Of a DNA stretch of 64,000 bases, positions 26,291 to 35,667 are shown in pieces. The notes under the pieces are model-generated. The model searched no databases. It saw only the letters and a program-made list of their open reading frames with translations, and was not told the DNA's origin. The DNA is taken from contig JAFOLH010000001.1 of NCBI GenBank assembly GCA_017419405.1, positions 248,001-312,000 of the forward strand, in the 5' to 3' direction. Position 1 is the first letter of the stretch, and each line of letters opens with the position of its first letter. The DNA comes from Renibacterium sp. GTDB taxonomy: Bacteria; Actinomycetota; Actinomycetes; Actinomycetales; Micrococcaceae. Both the position numbers and the translations under genes were made by a program.

Positions 26291-27988
26291 ATGGAGACCA
26301 GCTTCCCGCCGGGCATTCCGATTGCCCCCGGCTACCGGTTCGAGCGCTTGCTCGGGGCCGGCGCGAGTGCCCAAGTCTGGCTTGTGCTCGGCGATGCCGG
26401 GGTCGAGCGGGCGATCAAGTGTTTTCCGGCCGCGGCATGGCCGGCCGGCGCGACGGCTCCCGGAGGGCGTGCCGGGCAGCTCCGCCGGGAGATCCGGATC
26501 CGGGTGAACGTGCAGCACGAGCATTTGCTCGCCGTTCATGATGTGGTCAAACTCACAGGGGCTTGGGTCGGCGGTACCGGCTTGCTGATGGACTATGCCG
26601 CAGGCGGGTCACTGGCCGCCGTGCTGGCTAACCGGGGCCGGATCAGTCCCGGTGAACTGGTCACGGTCTTGGTCCCGATGTTCCAGGTGCTGGCTTTTCT
26701 GCACCGGCAAGGCATCGTGCACGGGGACGTTTCGGCGGCGAACGTCCTGTTTACCGAAACTGGCAAACCGCTGCTGGCCGATTTCGGCACGGCAAAGCTC
26801 CGCGGAGACCGGTCCGACGGCGAGCTTTTCGGCACCGACGGCTTCGTGGATCCGGCGTTGCTGCGGCCGGCCGGCGGCGCTGGGCGCTTGGCGGTTGACG
26901 CCGCTGCGGATGTCTATGCGCTCTCGGCCTTGGGCTGGTGGTGTCTCAGCGGGGCGCTGCCGGGACCCGCGAATCCCCGCTTCCCGATGCCCGGCGGGGT
27001 TCCGACGGCCGGCAGCGCCGAGCTGTTCGGCCTCTTGGCTTCCGGAATGGATCCGGAACGACGACGGCGTCCAGCTGCGGGCGACTTGGCCCGGGAACTG
27101 TTCCGTTCGGCAACTGCCGAACCGCTGGACCTGATGCCGTCGGTGCATCCGAGCGTGCTGCCCCGGTTGCTCACCCGACGGCAGCTGCGCGGCGGCCAGG
27201 CGTCGTCGCTGCCGACCGCCGCCGCTGTCCGGGCGGCCGACGCCCCGGCGAGCACCACTCCGGCCGGCCGCAATGCGTCAGGCAGACCCGGCGGCAGCAG
27301 GCGGCGCAACCGGAGTTTTCGGTGGGCGCGGAGTTCTCGGGGCGGACGGCGTCGGGTCGGCTTGCCCTGGGTCGGCTTGCCGCGGCCCGATCTTCGTCGC
27401 TCCGGGCTGCCCGGCCGTGCGGTGGCCTTGTTTGCTCTGCTGGGCGGCATCTCCTGGTTGCTCGCGGTGCTGCCCGGCCAGGGTCCGCCCGGCGAAACCA
27501 CGCCGGTCCCGGCGCAGCAGAATCCGGCGCAGCAGAATCCAGCCGAGCGACGTTTGGACCAAGCCGCGCCGTCGGCCGAGGACGCTGCTGCGCTGCGGCT
27601 TTCCGGGGATCCGGTCTTGGCGCTCCACGGGCTGAGCCGGTTGCGGGCCGAAGCCTTCCGGACCGCTGACGCGAGCCTCCTGGCAGCGGTGAACGCCCCG
27701 GATTCGCCGGCCTCGGCGGCGGACCGGCAGACCATGGCCGAACTGGTCAGCCGATCCCGGGTGCTCGCCGGGTTCTCGGCGACCGTTCGGGCCGCGGCGG
27801 TCCAAGCCGGCGATGCGACACCGGATCCGGTGGTTTCGGCCACGGTCGAATTGAGCCCGTTTGTGGAGCAGGACGCCGCGGGTACGGTGTTCAACCGGCA
27901 ACCCGCAAGCCGGCTCCAAGTGCTGAACTTCCGGATGGTGAACCAATCCGGCCGGTGGCTGATCGCCGAGGTGCGGAACGCCGGATGA
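26291..27988 (+). CDS. Membrane-bound Ser/Thr protein kinase with atypical catalytic loop
   Basis: 565 residues. Kinase domain about 14-275: glycine loop LGAGASAQV (21-29), VAIK-type Lys43 (RAIKCF), helix-C Glu67, catalytic loop HGDVSAAN (144-151; Asp146 and Asn151 present, but the usual Arg of HRD is Gly145), DFG at 164-166. A basic linker (about 310-375) leads to one membrane helix (about 377-397), then a Gln/Pro/Ala linker and an extracellular domain (about 430-565) resembling NTF2-like folds, not PASTA repeats. Catalysis is plausible, but activation may differ from RD kinases. It diverges from lipB. The ABC exporter genes follow after 22 bp. Confidence 0.85.
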   Translation: METSFPPGIPIAPGYRFERLLGAGASAQVWLVLGDAGVERAIKCFPAAAWPAGATAPGGRAGQLRREIRIRVNVQHEHLLAVHDVVKLTGAWVGGTGLLMDYAAGGSLAAVLANRGRISPGELVTVLVPMFQVLAFLHRQGIVHGDVSAANVLFTETGKPLLADFGTAKLRGDRSDGELFGTDGFVDPALLRPAGGAGRLAVDAAADVYALSALGWWCLSGALPGPANPRFPMPGGVPTAGSAELFGLLASGMDPERRRRPAAGDLARELFRSATAEPLDLMPSVHPSVLPRLLTRRQLRGGQASSLPTAAAVRAADAPASTTPAGRNASGRPGGSRRRNRSFRWARSSRGGRRRVGLPWVGLPRPDLRRSGLPGRAVALFALLGGISWLLAVLPGQGPPGETTPVPAQQNPAQQNPAERRLDQAAPSAEDAAALRLSGDPVLALHGLSRLRAEAFRTADASLLAAVNAPDSPASAADRQTMAELVSRSRVLAGFSATVRAAAVQAGDATPDPVVSATVELSPFVEQDAAGTVFNRQPASRLQVLNFRMVNQSGRWLIAEVRNAG

Positions 27989-27998
27989 TCCGGGACGC

Positions 27999-28004
27999 TA
28001 ACCT
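27999..28004 (+). promoter_or_regulatory. -10 element of leaderless ABC exporter ATPase gene
   Basis: TAACCT, 6 nt before the ATG at 28011. Confidence 0.4.
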
Positions 28005-28010
28005 GGTGGA

Positions 28011-28913
28011 ATGGACACCGCCGGCAAAGTATTGGAACTTCAGGGCATCAATCGGTCGTTTTCCGGCCGCCAGGTGCTCGACGACGTCGGCCTGACGGTG
28101 CGACCGGGCCGGATGACCGGCTTCGTCGGGGCGAACGGCGCGGGCAAAACCACCACTATGCGGATCATCCTCGGCGTGCTCACCGCGGACAGCGGGAGCG
28201 TGACCCTCGACGGGCAGGCGCTCGTGGCGGCCGACCGCCGCCGTTTCGGATACATGCCCGAGGAACGCGGGCTCTATCCGAAAATGAAAGTCGCCGAACA
28301 GCTCGGCTACTTCGCCCGCCTGCACGGCCTGGGGTCGGCAGCTGCCAAAGCCAACACCAAGGTGTTGCTCGAGCGGTTGGGCCTGGCCGAACGGGCCGCC
28401 GAGCCGGTCGAAAAGCTCTCCTTGGGCAATCAGCAACGGGTCCAGGTGGCCGCGGCGCTGGTCCACGACCCCGAAGTCCTGATTCTGGACGAACCCTTCT
28501 CCGGTCTCGACCCGGTCGCGGTCGAGACCGTGCAGACCGTGCTCACCGACTATGCCGCCCGTGGTGTGCCGGTGCTCTTCTCATCGCACCAACTCGATAT
28601 CGTCGAGCGGATCTGCGACGACGTGGCGATCATCGCCCGAGGCAGCATCCGGGCGAACGGGGAACGGGAGGTCCTGCGAGCCGAATTCTCCGAACCGGAG
28701 TATGAAATCCAGTTCGGCGGCGACCTCGGCTGGCTGTCCGGATCGCCGGGCCTCACGGTGCTCGAAACGTCGGCCGGCCGGGCCCGGTTCCGCGCCGAGG
28801 ACCCGGCGGCGGCGCAACAAGCACTCAGCCGCGCGGTGGGCTTGGGCCCGGTCATCAGTTTCGCGCCGTCCAGGCCTTCACTGGCCGATATTTTCAAGGA
28901 GATCATCCAATGA
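28011..28913 (+). CDS. ABC-2 type exporter ATPase with DUF4162 tail
   Basis: 300 residues. Walker A GANGAGKTT (40-48), Q-loop region RFGYMPEERGLY, signature LSLGNQQR (about 128-135), Walker B VLILDEPFSGLDP, and H-loop SSHQLDIVERICDD. A C-terminal DUF4162-type domain (about 225-300) is typical of NatA/EcsA-like exporters. It pairs with the permease that overlaps its stop by 4 bp. The substrate could be Na+, a lipid or a peptide; the sequence does not decide. Confidence 0.92.
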   Translation: MDTAGKVLELQGINRSFSGRQVLDDVGLTVRPGRMTGFVGANGAGKTTTMRIILGVLTADSGSVTLDGQALVAADRRRFGYMPEERGLYPKMKVAEQLGYFARLHGLGSAAAKANTKVLLERLGLAERAAEPVEKLSLGNQQRVQVAAALVHDPEVLILDEPFSGLDPVAVETVQTVLTDYAARGVPVLFSSHQLDIVERICDDVAIIARGSIRANGEREVLRAEFSEPEYEIQFGGDLGWLSGSPGLTVLETSAGRARFRAEDPAAAQQALSRAVGLGPVISFAPSRPSLADIFKEIIQ

Positions 28914-30001
28914 CCGAGCAGACCGCGCCCGCGGGCAACGCAACCTGGTTGGTCGCGCAACGCGAAATCTTGGCCAAGCTCCGCAGCAAAGCCTTTTTGT
29001 TCTCCACCGGATTCCTGTTGGCCGCGGTCCTGGTCTCGGTGCTTCTGGGCGGACTTCTGGGCGGCCAGCAGAGTTCCAGCAAGGTCGCGGTGATCGGCGG
29101 CAATGTCGAGGTGCTCGGGCAGTTCAAGGGCATGGAACCGATTGCCGCCCGCGACGCCGCGGAGGCCGAATCGATGGTCCGCTCCGGTGAAGTCGAGGCG
29201 GCGATCGTACCGGATCCCAGCAGCCCGTTCCTCGGATTCAAAGTCGTGGCGCTGAACCAGGCACCGACGGCGATCATCCAATCGTTGAGCATCGCCCCGA
29301 GTCTGCAGTTGCTCGAACCGGGAGCGCAGGACCCGTTGCTGGCCTACTTCGTGGCGATCGGCTTCGGCTTGGTCTTCTTCGTCTCATCGATGATGTTCGG
29401 GCAGACGATTGCGCAAAGCGTGGTGGAAGAGAAACAAACCAGGATTGTGGAGATCCTGCTTTCCACGGTCAGTGCCAGAACCTTGCTGACCGGGAAGATT
29501 TTGGGCAACAGCGTGCTGGCGTTCGTCCAAATCGGCTTGATCGCGCTGCTCAGCACCGGAGGGCTGCTGCTCACCGGACAGCAGAACCTGTTCGCCGCGC
29601 TGGGTCCGAGCATCCTGTGGTTCCTGGTGTTCTTCATCATCGGCTTCGTGATGATCGCGGCCCTCTACGCCGGTGCGGCGGCCCTGGTTTCCCGGCAGGA
29701 GGACGTCGGTTCGGCGACGGCCCCGGTGATGACCCTGGTGATGTTGCCGTACATCCTGGTCATCGTGTTCTTCAACAATCCGACGGTGCTGACCATCATG
29801 TCCTACGTGCCGTTTTCCGCTGCAGTGGGCATGCCGATGCGGCTTTTCGCCGGCGCCGCGCAGTGGTGGGAGCCGCTGCTGTCGCTGGTGATCCTCTTGC
29901 TGAGCACGTTGCTCATGGTCTTGCTCGGCGCGCGGATCTACCGGAACTCGCTGCTGCGCACCGGTGCCAAAGTACGGTTGTCCGAAGCCTTCAAGGGCTG
30001 A
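28910..30001 (+). CDS. ABC-2 type exporter permease (NatB-like)
   Basis: 363 residues. One N-terminal helix (FLFSTGFLLAAVLVSVLLGG), a large outer loop of about 120 residues, then five further helices. The cytoplasmic motif EEKQTRIVEILLSTVSARTL, typical of ABC-2 permeases, follows the second helix. The start ATG overlaps the ATPase stop (ATGA). Together the two genes make one exporter. Confidence 0.9.
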   Translation: MTEQTAPAGNATWLVAQREILAKLRSKAFLFSTGFLLAAVLVSVLLGGLLGGQQSSSKVAVIGGNVEVLGQFKGMEPIAARDAAEAESMVRSGEVEAAIVPDPSSPFLGFKVVALNQAPTAIIQSLSIAPSLQLLEPGAQDPLLAYFVAIGFGLVFFVSSMMFGQTIAQSVVEEKQTRIVEILLSTVSARTLLTGKILGNSVLAFVQIGLIALLSTGGLLLTGQQNLFAALGPSILWFLVFFIIGFVMIAALYAGAAALVSRQEDVGSATAPVMTLVMLPYILVIVFFNNPTVLTIMSYVPFSAAVGMPMRLFAGAAQWWEPLLSLVILLLSTLLMVLLGARIYRNSLLRTGAKVRLSEAFKG

Positions 30002-30003
30002 GT

Positions 30004-30912
30004 TCAGCGCCGTTTGAGTTCTTCGGCCACCCAATCCGCGGCGGCGGACAACTCGGGGTAATCGAAGTCGAAGCCATGGTCCAGCAGCACCGCCGGACGC
30101 ATCGTGGTGCTGGCCAACAGGACCTCTTCGGCGGGCGCGCGGCCCAGCGCCAACTTGAGCAGGGCCGCGGGCACCGGCAAGACCGTGGGCCGGTGCAGGG
30201 CACGGCCGAGTTCGGCCACGATGGTCCGCACATCGGCGTGCTGCGGAGCGCTCAGGTTGACCGGACCGGAAATCCGGTTTTCCAGGATGAACACCATGGC
30301 TTTGCTCAAGTCCGGCAACGCGATCCACGGCCAGAATTGCCTTCCGTCACCCAACCGGCCGCCCACTCCGGCCCGGATGGGCAGCAGCAGTTTGCCGAGC
30401 GCGCCGCCGCGCGGACCGAACACGATGCCGGTGCGCAGGAACGCGGTTTCGGTCACCGCCGGGGCGGCCTGGGCAGTCGCCTCCCAGCGTGCGCACAAAT
30501 CGGAGAGCACGGTACCGCCCTGGTGCGGCGAGGATTCATCGAACTCGCCGCCCTCGCCGTAGAAATCCTTCCCGGACTGGCTCAGGAACATGGCCGGCGG
30601 GGCATCTGCGCGCTGCATCGCTTCGACCAGCGTCCGGGTCGACCCGATCCGCGAGGCGTAGAGCTCTTCGATGAAGCTCCTGGTCCAGCGGCGCGGCGGT
30701 TGGATCACGAGCGAGCCGGAGAGATTGACCACCGCGTCGACGTCGTCGAACACCGAAGGGTGCAGATCGCCTTCCGCTGGATTCCAGAAAACCTCCTCCG
30801 GAGCCTGCACCGGGCGCCGGACCAAGCGCCGGATCTGATGCCCGTTCTGCTGCAAAGCGGCGCGCAGCGCCGAACCGACCATTCCTGAGGCTCCGGAGAG
30901 CAATACTCGCAT
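30004..30912 (-). CDS. NAD-dependent epimerase of the TIGR01777/DUF1731 family
   Basis: 302 residues. The N-terminal Rossmann motif GASGMVGSAL is at about 7-16, VNLSG follows the fourth strand, and YGEGG lies near the Tyr position of extended SDRs. The C-terminal DUF1731 cap is recognisable by RPAVLLDHGFDFDYP near the end. The family (YfcH-like, SulA) has no agreed substrate. It converges with the ABC permease gene with a 2-bp gap. The GGGGG before the ATG may act as ribosome-binding site. Confidence 0.85.
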   Translation of the reverse strand: MRVLLSGASGMVGSALRAALQQNGHQIRRLVRRPVQAPEEVFWNPAEGDLHPSVFDDVDAVVNLSGSLVIQPPRRWTRSFIEELYASRIGSTRTLVEAMQRADAPPAMFLSQSGKDFYGEGGEFDESSPHQGGTVLSDLCARWEATAQAAPAVTETAFLRTGIVFGPRGGALGKLLLPIRAGVGGRLGDGRQFWPWIALPDLSKAMVFILENRISGPVNLSAPQHADVRTIVAELGRALHRPTVLPVPAALLKLALGRAPAEEVLLASTTMRPAVLLDHGFDFDYPELSAAADWVAEELKRR

Positions 30913-31005
30913 ACCCCCATTTGACCACTGCCGCCTGGGTTTGGATCGTTTTTCCGAAGTCTTTCCGGCGCCAGCCGGCTTCCGGAGGGCAGTTTCGCGC
31001 CGTTG

Positions 31006-31030
31006 CCTGCCGGAGCCGTATGACTAAGAT
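31006..31030 (+). promoter_or_regulatory. Promoter of tricorn gene, leaderless
   Basis: TAAGAT (31025-31030) lies 6 nt before the ATG at 31037. A partial -35, TTGCCT, is about 16 bp upstream. Confidence 0.5.
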
Positions 31031-31036
31031 CGACAC

Positions 31037-34000
31037 ATGACCGAACAGGCTTCGAGCTACCTCCGTTACCCGCACCTCCACGGCGATTTGATCAGCTTCG
31101 TGGCAGAAAACGATGTCTGGCTGGCGCCGTTGGCCGGCGGAAGGGCTTGGCGGGTTTCGTCCCTGGGCCTGCCGGCCAAGAATCCGCGATTCAGCCCGGA
31201 CGGCAGCCGGTTGCTGTGGACTGTGGTGCAGGGCGCTGCCCCGGAATTGGTCTCGGCCGCAGTGGACGGCGGGGACTTCCGCCAGCTGACCTGGTTCGGG
31301 CACGCCTCGACCAAGTTCCGCGGCTTCACCCCGCAGGGCGCCGCCTTGGTGGCCAGCGCCTTCGAACAGCCGGATGCCCGGCACACTTTCGGTTATGCGG
31401 TCTCCATCGAGGACGGCTCCCGGAGCATGCTGCCGTACGGGCCGATCGATGCGGTGGCCTATGGCCCGGTGGTCGGTGATGAAAAGCCGCTGCTGGTCGC
31501 CTCGCCTGCTTCGCGGGAGCCCGCTTGGTGGAAGCGTTACCGCGGCGGCACCGCGGGCAAGCTCTGGTTGGACCGGGACGGTTCGGGGGAGTTCGCGCGG
31601 CTGGTCCCGGAGCTGGACGGCAATCTGGTCGATCCGATGTGGATCGGCGACCGGATCGCTTTCCTGTCCGACCACGAGGGCTACGGAAACCTCTACTCGG
31701 TCAAACCCAATGGCAAGAAGCTCCGCAGGCACACCGACCACCAAGGCTTCTACGTTCGGCACGCGAGTTCCGATGGCCGCCGGGTGGTTTTCGAGTCGGC
31801 GGGAAACCTGTTCCTGCTCGACGGCCTGGACGCCGAACCCGTGCAATTGGACATCACCCTGGGCTCCGCCGGGACTTCGCGCCGGCCGCATCCGCTCAAT
31901 GTGGCGGAGCATTTGGGCGGCGTCCGGCCGCTGGGCGACGGCAAAGCCAGCCTCGTGGAATCGCACGGCACCGTGCATTTGCTGAGCCACCGGGATGGTC
32001 CGGCCCGGGCCATCGAGTCGACGTCCGGGGTCCGGGCCCGCCTGGCGCGGCCCTTGGGCGAGGCCTCAGTCGCCTACATCGCCGACCACGATGGCGTGGA
32101 AGCGCTCTACCTGGCGCCCCTGGACAAAACCTTGGCGGCCGATGAACCGCAGTCGGCCCCGACGCGGGGATCCGGCTCGGAAACCTCCGGGGACGCTGAA
32201 GCCGGAGCGGTCCTGCCGCAACCGGTCCCTGCGGCCTCGGTCAACGGCTCGGTGCAAAAGCCGGCGACCACCCCGCAGCCCGGGCCGAGTCCGGAACCTG
32301 CTGCAGCGGAGCACGCGGCGGACGGCCCGACGGCGGTCGGTGCCAAGCTGGCCGCTTCACCGGAAGCGGCCCGCAGAGTCGATTTCGCTTCGCCGACCCG
32401 GGCCTGCGCAGTGGAAACCAGCCCGGATGGGAAATTCGTGGCGGTCGGCACCGAGTACGGGCAGGTTTTGCTCGTGGAAGCGGCCAGCGGCACGGTCCGC
32501 GAAATCGCGGCACAGAAGATCTCGCATGTCTCAGACCTGGTCTTCAGCCCGGATTCGCAGTGGCTGCTCTGGTCGGAGTTCACCAGTGCCGAGGCCGAAC
32601 GTGCCAGATTGCGGATCGTGCCGGTCGCCGGAGGCGAGATCGAAGACCTCACCGATGGCCGGTTTGCGGACTTCTCGCCGTCGTTCACCCCGGACGGGAA
32701 ATTCATCGCGTTCCTCTCCAGGCGCAGCTTCGACCCGGTGTACGACACGCACAATTTCGACCTGGCATTCCCGACCGCGGTCAAGCCATATCTGCTGGCG
32801 CTCGACGCCGAAACCCCGTCGCCGTTCGGGCCGGCGGTGTCCGGCCAGGAACCCGCAGCGGCCTCGGCCGCCGAGGACGATCAGCGCACGCCGGCCGGCT
32901 CCGAGCCGCGGAAGAATCCGGTCCCCACAATTCGGCTCAGCCGCGACGGCTTGGCGGAACGGATCATTCCGGTACCGGTGCCACAGGGTGACTATCTGAA
33001 TCTGCGCGCGGTCGACGGCGCGCTGCTCTGGCTCAACCGCGAACTCCAGGGGGTCACCGGGGACGGCCGGGGGAGCAGCACGGATCAGGCGCGCCCGCCG
33101 AAGCTGGAACGGTTCGAGTTTTCCAGCAAGGAGAGCAGCACCCTGCTCGAGGCTGCGGATTCCTTCGAGCCTACGGCCGCCGGGGCCAAACTCGTGGTCC
33201 GGGACAAAGCCAAGATCCGGGTGATCCCGAGCGACAAGAAGGCTGAGCCGGATTCCCCGGAGCACACCCTGGTCGATCTGGGCCGGATCCGGGTGGTCCT
33301 GGAGCCGGTCAAGGTCTGGGGACAGGCTTTCGACGAAGCTTGGCGCCTGCAGCGGGATTTTTTCTGGACCGAAGACATGGCCGGCATCGATTGGCAGGCG
33401 GTCCACCGGAACTACCGGCCGATCGTGGAACGCCTGGGCTCGCACGACGACTTGGTGGACCTGCTCTGGGAGATGCACGGTGAGTTGGGCACCTCGCACG
33501 CTTACGTGACGCCGAAGCCGGCCAAGGAGCCGGGGACCGGGGCGCAGGGCCGGCTCGGTGCGGAGTTCGAAGCAGGCGCCGAAGGCTGGTTGATCGCCTC
33601 GATCCTGCCCGGTGAGTCATCGGACCCGTTGGCGCGTTCTCCGCTGAACGCGCCGGGCGTCGCGGTCAAACCGGGCGATCTGCTGCTCGCCGTGGACGGG
33701 GTGGAGTTGGGCTCGGCCGGACCGGAACCGCGGTTGGCGGGCGCCGCCGGGAAGATCGTGGAGCTGACCGTGCGCAATGGCGCCGGGCACGGCGATGCCG
33801 CGGGCCGGCAGCGTCGGGTGGCGGTGTTGCCGATCGGCGACGAAGAACGGTTGCGTTACCAGGAATGGGTGCGGAAGAACCGGGAATTGGTGCGACAGGC
33901 ATCGGACGGCACGTTCGGCTATGTGCATATTCCGGACATGCAGGCCAGGGGCTGGGCCCAGCTGCACCGCGACATCGACGCGGAGTTCGGCAAGGACGCG

Positions 34001-34552
34001 CTGATCGTGGACGTGCGCCGGAACCGCGGTGGCCATACCTCGCAACTGGTCGCCGAGCTGATCGGACGCAAAGTCACAGCCTGGAACAAGCCCCGAGCAG
34101 TCGAAGACATCACGTATCCGCACAACGCGCCGCGCGGGCCGGTGCTGATCTTGACCGATGAATTCGCCGGTTCGGACGGCGACATCATCACGCAGGTGGC
34201 GAAACTGCGCGGCATCGGGCCGGTGGTCGGCACCCGGACCTGGGGCGGCGTGGTCGGCATCGACGGCCGGTTCTCCTTGGCCGACGGCACCGGAGTCACC
34301 CAGCCGCGCTATGCCTTCTGGTTCACCGGAGGCGTGGGCTGGTCGGTGGAGAACTACGGCGTCGATCCGGATATCGAGGTCGGCTTCCCGCCGCATGCGT
34401 ATGCGGCCGGCCAAGACCCGCAGTTGGAGTACGGCCTCGGGGCGTTGCGCGAAATGCTCGCCGAGCTGCCTACCGACCGGCCGCCGGCCCGGACCGGCTA
34501 TCGGAACCTGCAGCCTGGAGCCCTGCCGCCCCGGCCGCAGGCAGCGGACTGA
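31037..34552 (+). CDS. Tricorn-type protease (S41 family)
   Basis: 1171 residues, close to the length of Streptomyces/Thermoplasma tricorn. Two beta-propellers (about 1-320 and 430-700) are separated by a low-complexity Ala/Pro/Glu-rich insert (about 365-440). Then a C1 helical domain, a PDZ domain (about 840-940) and the C2 catalytic domain. Catalytic residues: Ser820-His821 (GTSHAY), the nucleophile Ser1046 with Asp1047 (FAGSDGD), and Glu1105 (SVENYG). It should degrade proteasome- or ClpP-derived peptides into shorter ones in the cytosol. Transcription appears leaderless. Confidence 0.93.
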   Translation: MTEQASSYLRYPHLHGDLISFVAENDVWLAPLAGGRAWRVSSLGLPAKNPRFSPDGSRLLWTVVQGAAPELVSAAVDGGDFRQLTWFGHASTKFRGFTPQGAALVASAFEQPDARHTFGYAVSIEDGSRSMLPYGPIDAVAYGPVVGDEKPLLVASPASREPAWWKRYRGGTAGKLWLDRDGSGEFARLVPELDGNLVDPMWIGDRIAFLSDHEGYGNLYSVKPNGKKLRRHTDHQGFYVRHASSDGRRVVFESAGNLFLLDGLDAEPVQLDITLGSAGTSRRPHPLNVAEHLGGVRPLGDGKASLVESHGTVHLLSHRDGPARAIESTSGVRARLARPLGEASVAYIADHDGVEALYLAPLDKTLAADEPQSAPTRGSGSETSGDAEAGAVLPQPVPAASVNGSVQKPATTPQPGPSPEPAAAEHAADGPTAVGAKLAASPEAARRVDFASPTRACAVETSPDGKFVAVGTEYGQVLLVEAASGTVREIAAQKISHVSDLVFSPDSQWLLWSEFTSAEAERARLRIVPVAGGEIEDLTDGRFADFSPSFTPDGKFIAFLSRRSFDPVYDTHNFDLAFPTAVKPYLLALDAETPSPFGPAVSGQEPAAASAAEDDQRTPAGSEPRKNPVPTIRLSRDGLAERIIPVPVPQGDYLNLRAVDGALLWLNRELQGVTGDGRGSSTDQARPPKLERFEFSSKESSTLLEAADSFEPTAAGAKLVVRDKAKIRVIPSDKKAEPDSPEHTLVDLGRIRVVLEPVKVWGQAFDEAWRLQRDFFWTEDMAGIDWQAVHRNYRPIVERLGSHDDLVDLLWEMHGELGTSHAYVTPKPAKEPGTGAQGRLGAEFEAGAEGWLIASILPGESSDPLARSPLNAPGVAVKPGDLLLAVDGVELGSAGPEPRLAGAAGKIVELTVRNGAGHGDAAGRQRRVAVLPIGDEERLRYQEWVRKNRELVRQASDGTFGYVHIPDMQARGWAQLHRDIDAEFGKDALIVDVRRNRGGHTSQLVAELIGRKVTAWNKPRAVEDITYPHNAPRGPVLILTDEFAGSDGDIITQVAKLRGIGPVVGTRTWGGVVGIDGRFSLADGTGVTQPRYAFWFTGGVGWSVENYGVDPDIEVGFPPHAYAAGQDPQLEYGLGALREMLAELPTDRPPARTGYRNLQPGALPPRPQAAD

Positions 34553-34598
34553 TCCTGGCCGGGCGGTAGGGCCGGCCAGCCCCGGGGCACGGTCCGAT

Positions 34599-35060
34599 TC
34601 AGCGCTTTGCCGGGCTGAGCCGGGTGCCTACGCCGATCCGGTTCCAGGCATTGATCGTGATCGCGGTCGCCATCACCCCGGCGAGCTCCGCCTCGCTGAA
34701 TGCTGCCGCGGCACGCTGGTAGACGTCGTCGGGCACTCCGGCAGCCGGGAGCAGGGTCAGCGCTTCGGTGAGCGCCAAGGCAGCCTGTTCCGGTTCGCTG
34801 AACAGGGCACCGGCTTCATGCCAGGCGCTGAGCACGTCCAGGCGCTGCTGCGACTCTCCGGCGCTGCGCGCGTCATTGACATGGATGTCCAGGCAAAAGG
34901 CGCAGTTGTTCAACTGCGAGGCCCGGATCCGGATCAGCTCGACCAGAATCGGGTCCAGGCCGGCGGCCCCGGCGGCATCCAGGGCGCCGAGCGAAGCGTA
35001 GAAATCCGGGCGGAGTTTCGGGATGCGGATCCGGCGGGCGGTGGGGTTCGATGTGTTCAT
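34599..35060 (-). CDS. Carboxymuconolactone decarboxylase/AhpD-like protein
   Basis: 153 residues. The redox motif CAFC (Cys53, Cys56) with His60 in NNCAFCLDIHV, and an upstream Glu (about 41), is the AhpD active site. It may function as an alkylhydroperoxidase-type disulphide reductase. It sits beside an OsmC-type peroxiredoxin on the same strand, consistent with organic-peroxide defence. TAAGCT lies 6 nt before the ATG. Confidence 0.87.
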   Translation of the reverse strand: MNTSNPTARRIRIPKLRPDFYASLGALDAAGAAGLDPILVELIRIRASQLNNCAFCLDIHVNDARSAGESQQRLDVLSAWHEAGALFSEPEQAALALTEALTLLPAAGVPDDVYQRAAAAFSEAELAGVMATAITINAWNRIGVGTRLSPAKR

Positions 35061-35066
35061 GGAGCC

Positions 35067-35072
35067 AGCTTA
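35067..35072 (-). promoter_or_regulatory. -10 element of the AhpD-like gene
   Basis: TAAGCT on the minus strand, 6 nt before the ATG at 35060; leaderless. Confidence 0.45.
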
Positions 35073-35079
35073 AACCGCG

Positions 35080-35109
35080 GCGGCCGCCCCGAAGTACCGG
35101 AGCGGCCGC
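35080..35109 (-). terminator. Terminator-like hairpin after the OsmC gene
   Basis: GCGGCCGC arms at 35080-35087 and 35102-35109 plus two more pairs after one mismatch. It separates OsmC from the AhpD-like gene. Confidence 0.45.
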
Positions 35110-35129
35110 GAGTTTGCCGAATCGGACGA

Positions 35130-35558
35130 TTACGCCTCGAGGCTGGCCTCGAGCGTGATCGTGGTACCGGTCAGCGCTGCGGAGACCGGGCAGCCGGTTT
35201 TGGCGCCTTCTGCGATCCGCTGGAAATCGGCTTCGCTCAGGCCCGGAACCGAAGCTTTCAGGGTCAGATGGATCCCGGTAATGCCTTCACCCGGTTGGAA
35301 GCTGACGTCGGCCGTGGTCTGCACCCGGTCCGGAGTCTTGCCTTCTTCGCCGAGCGCGTGGCTGAATGCCATCGAGAAACAAGCCGAATGCGCGGCCGCG
35401 ATGAGTTCTTCGGGACTGGTTTTGCCTTCTGCCTGTTCTGCGCGGGCTTTCCAGGTCACGTCATAGGTGCCCAAACCCGAACTGTCCAAGGTCACCTGGC
35501 CGCTGCCGCTGGGCAAATCGCCCTGCCAAACCGTGTGGGCTGTGCGTACTGTCGCCAT
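35130..35558 (-). CDS. OsmC/Ohr-family peroxiredoxin
   Basis: 142 residues. The two redox cysteines are Cys60 (AAHSACFSMA) and Cys123 (KTGCPVSA), with Glu51 in SPEELIAAAH, as in OsmC proteins that reduce organic hydroperoxides. I chose the ATG at 35558 because AAGGAG lies 7 nt upstream; the in-frame ATG five codons earlier is part of that ribosome-binding region. A hairpin follows. Cytosolic. Confidence 0.9.
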   Translation of the reverse strand: MATVRTAHTVWQGDLPSGSGQVTLDSSGLGTYDVTWKARAEQAEGKTSPEELIAAAHSACFSMAFSHALGEEGKTPDRVQTTADVSFQPGEGITGIHLTLKASVPGLSEADFQRIAEGAKTGCPVSAALTGTTITLEASLEA

Positions 35559-35632
35559 CGAAGGCTCCTTCATGTGGTCCGTTAATCTTCCGGTTCCATC
35601 CTAGGCAGGTCGCGGCTAGGAAGCCCAGGGCC

Positions 35633-35661
35633 TTGGCCAAGCCCGGGCAGGTTGTTAGCAT
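35633..35661 (+). promoter_or_regulatory. Promoter of the VOC gene, leaderless
   Basis: TTGGCC (35633-35638), 17-bp spacer, TAGCAT (35656-35661), then 6 nt to the ATG at 35668. This is the best-formed example of the leaderless arrangement in the window. Confidence 0.6.
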
Positions 35662-35667
35662 GAGCGC

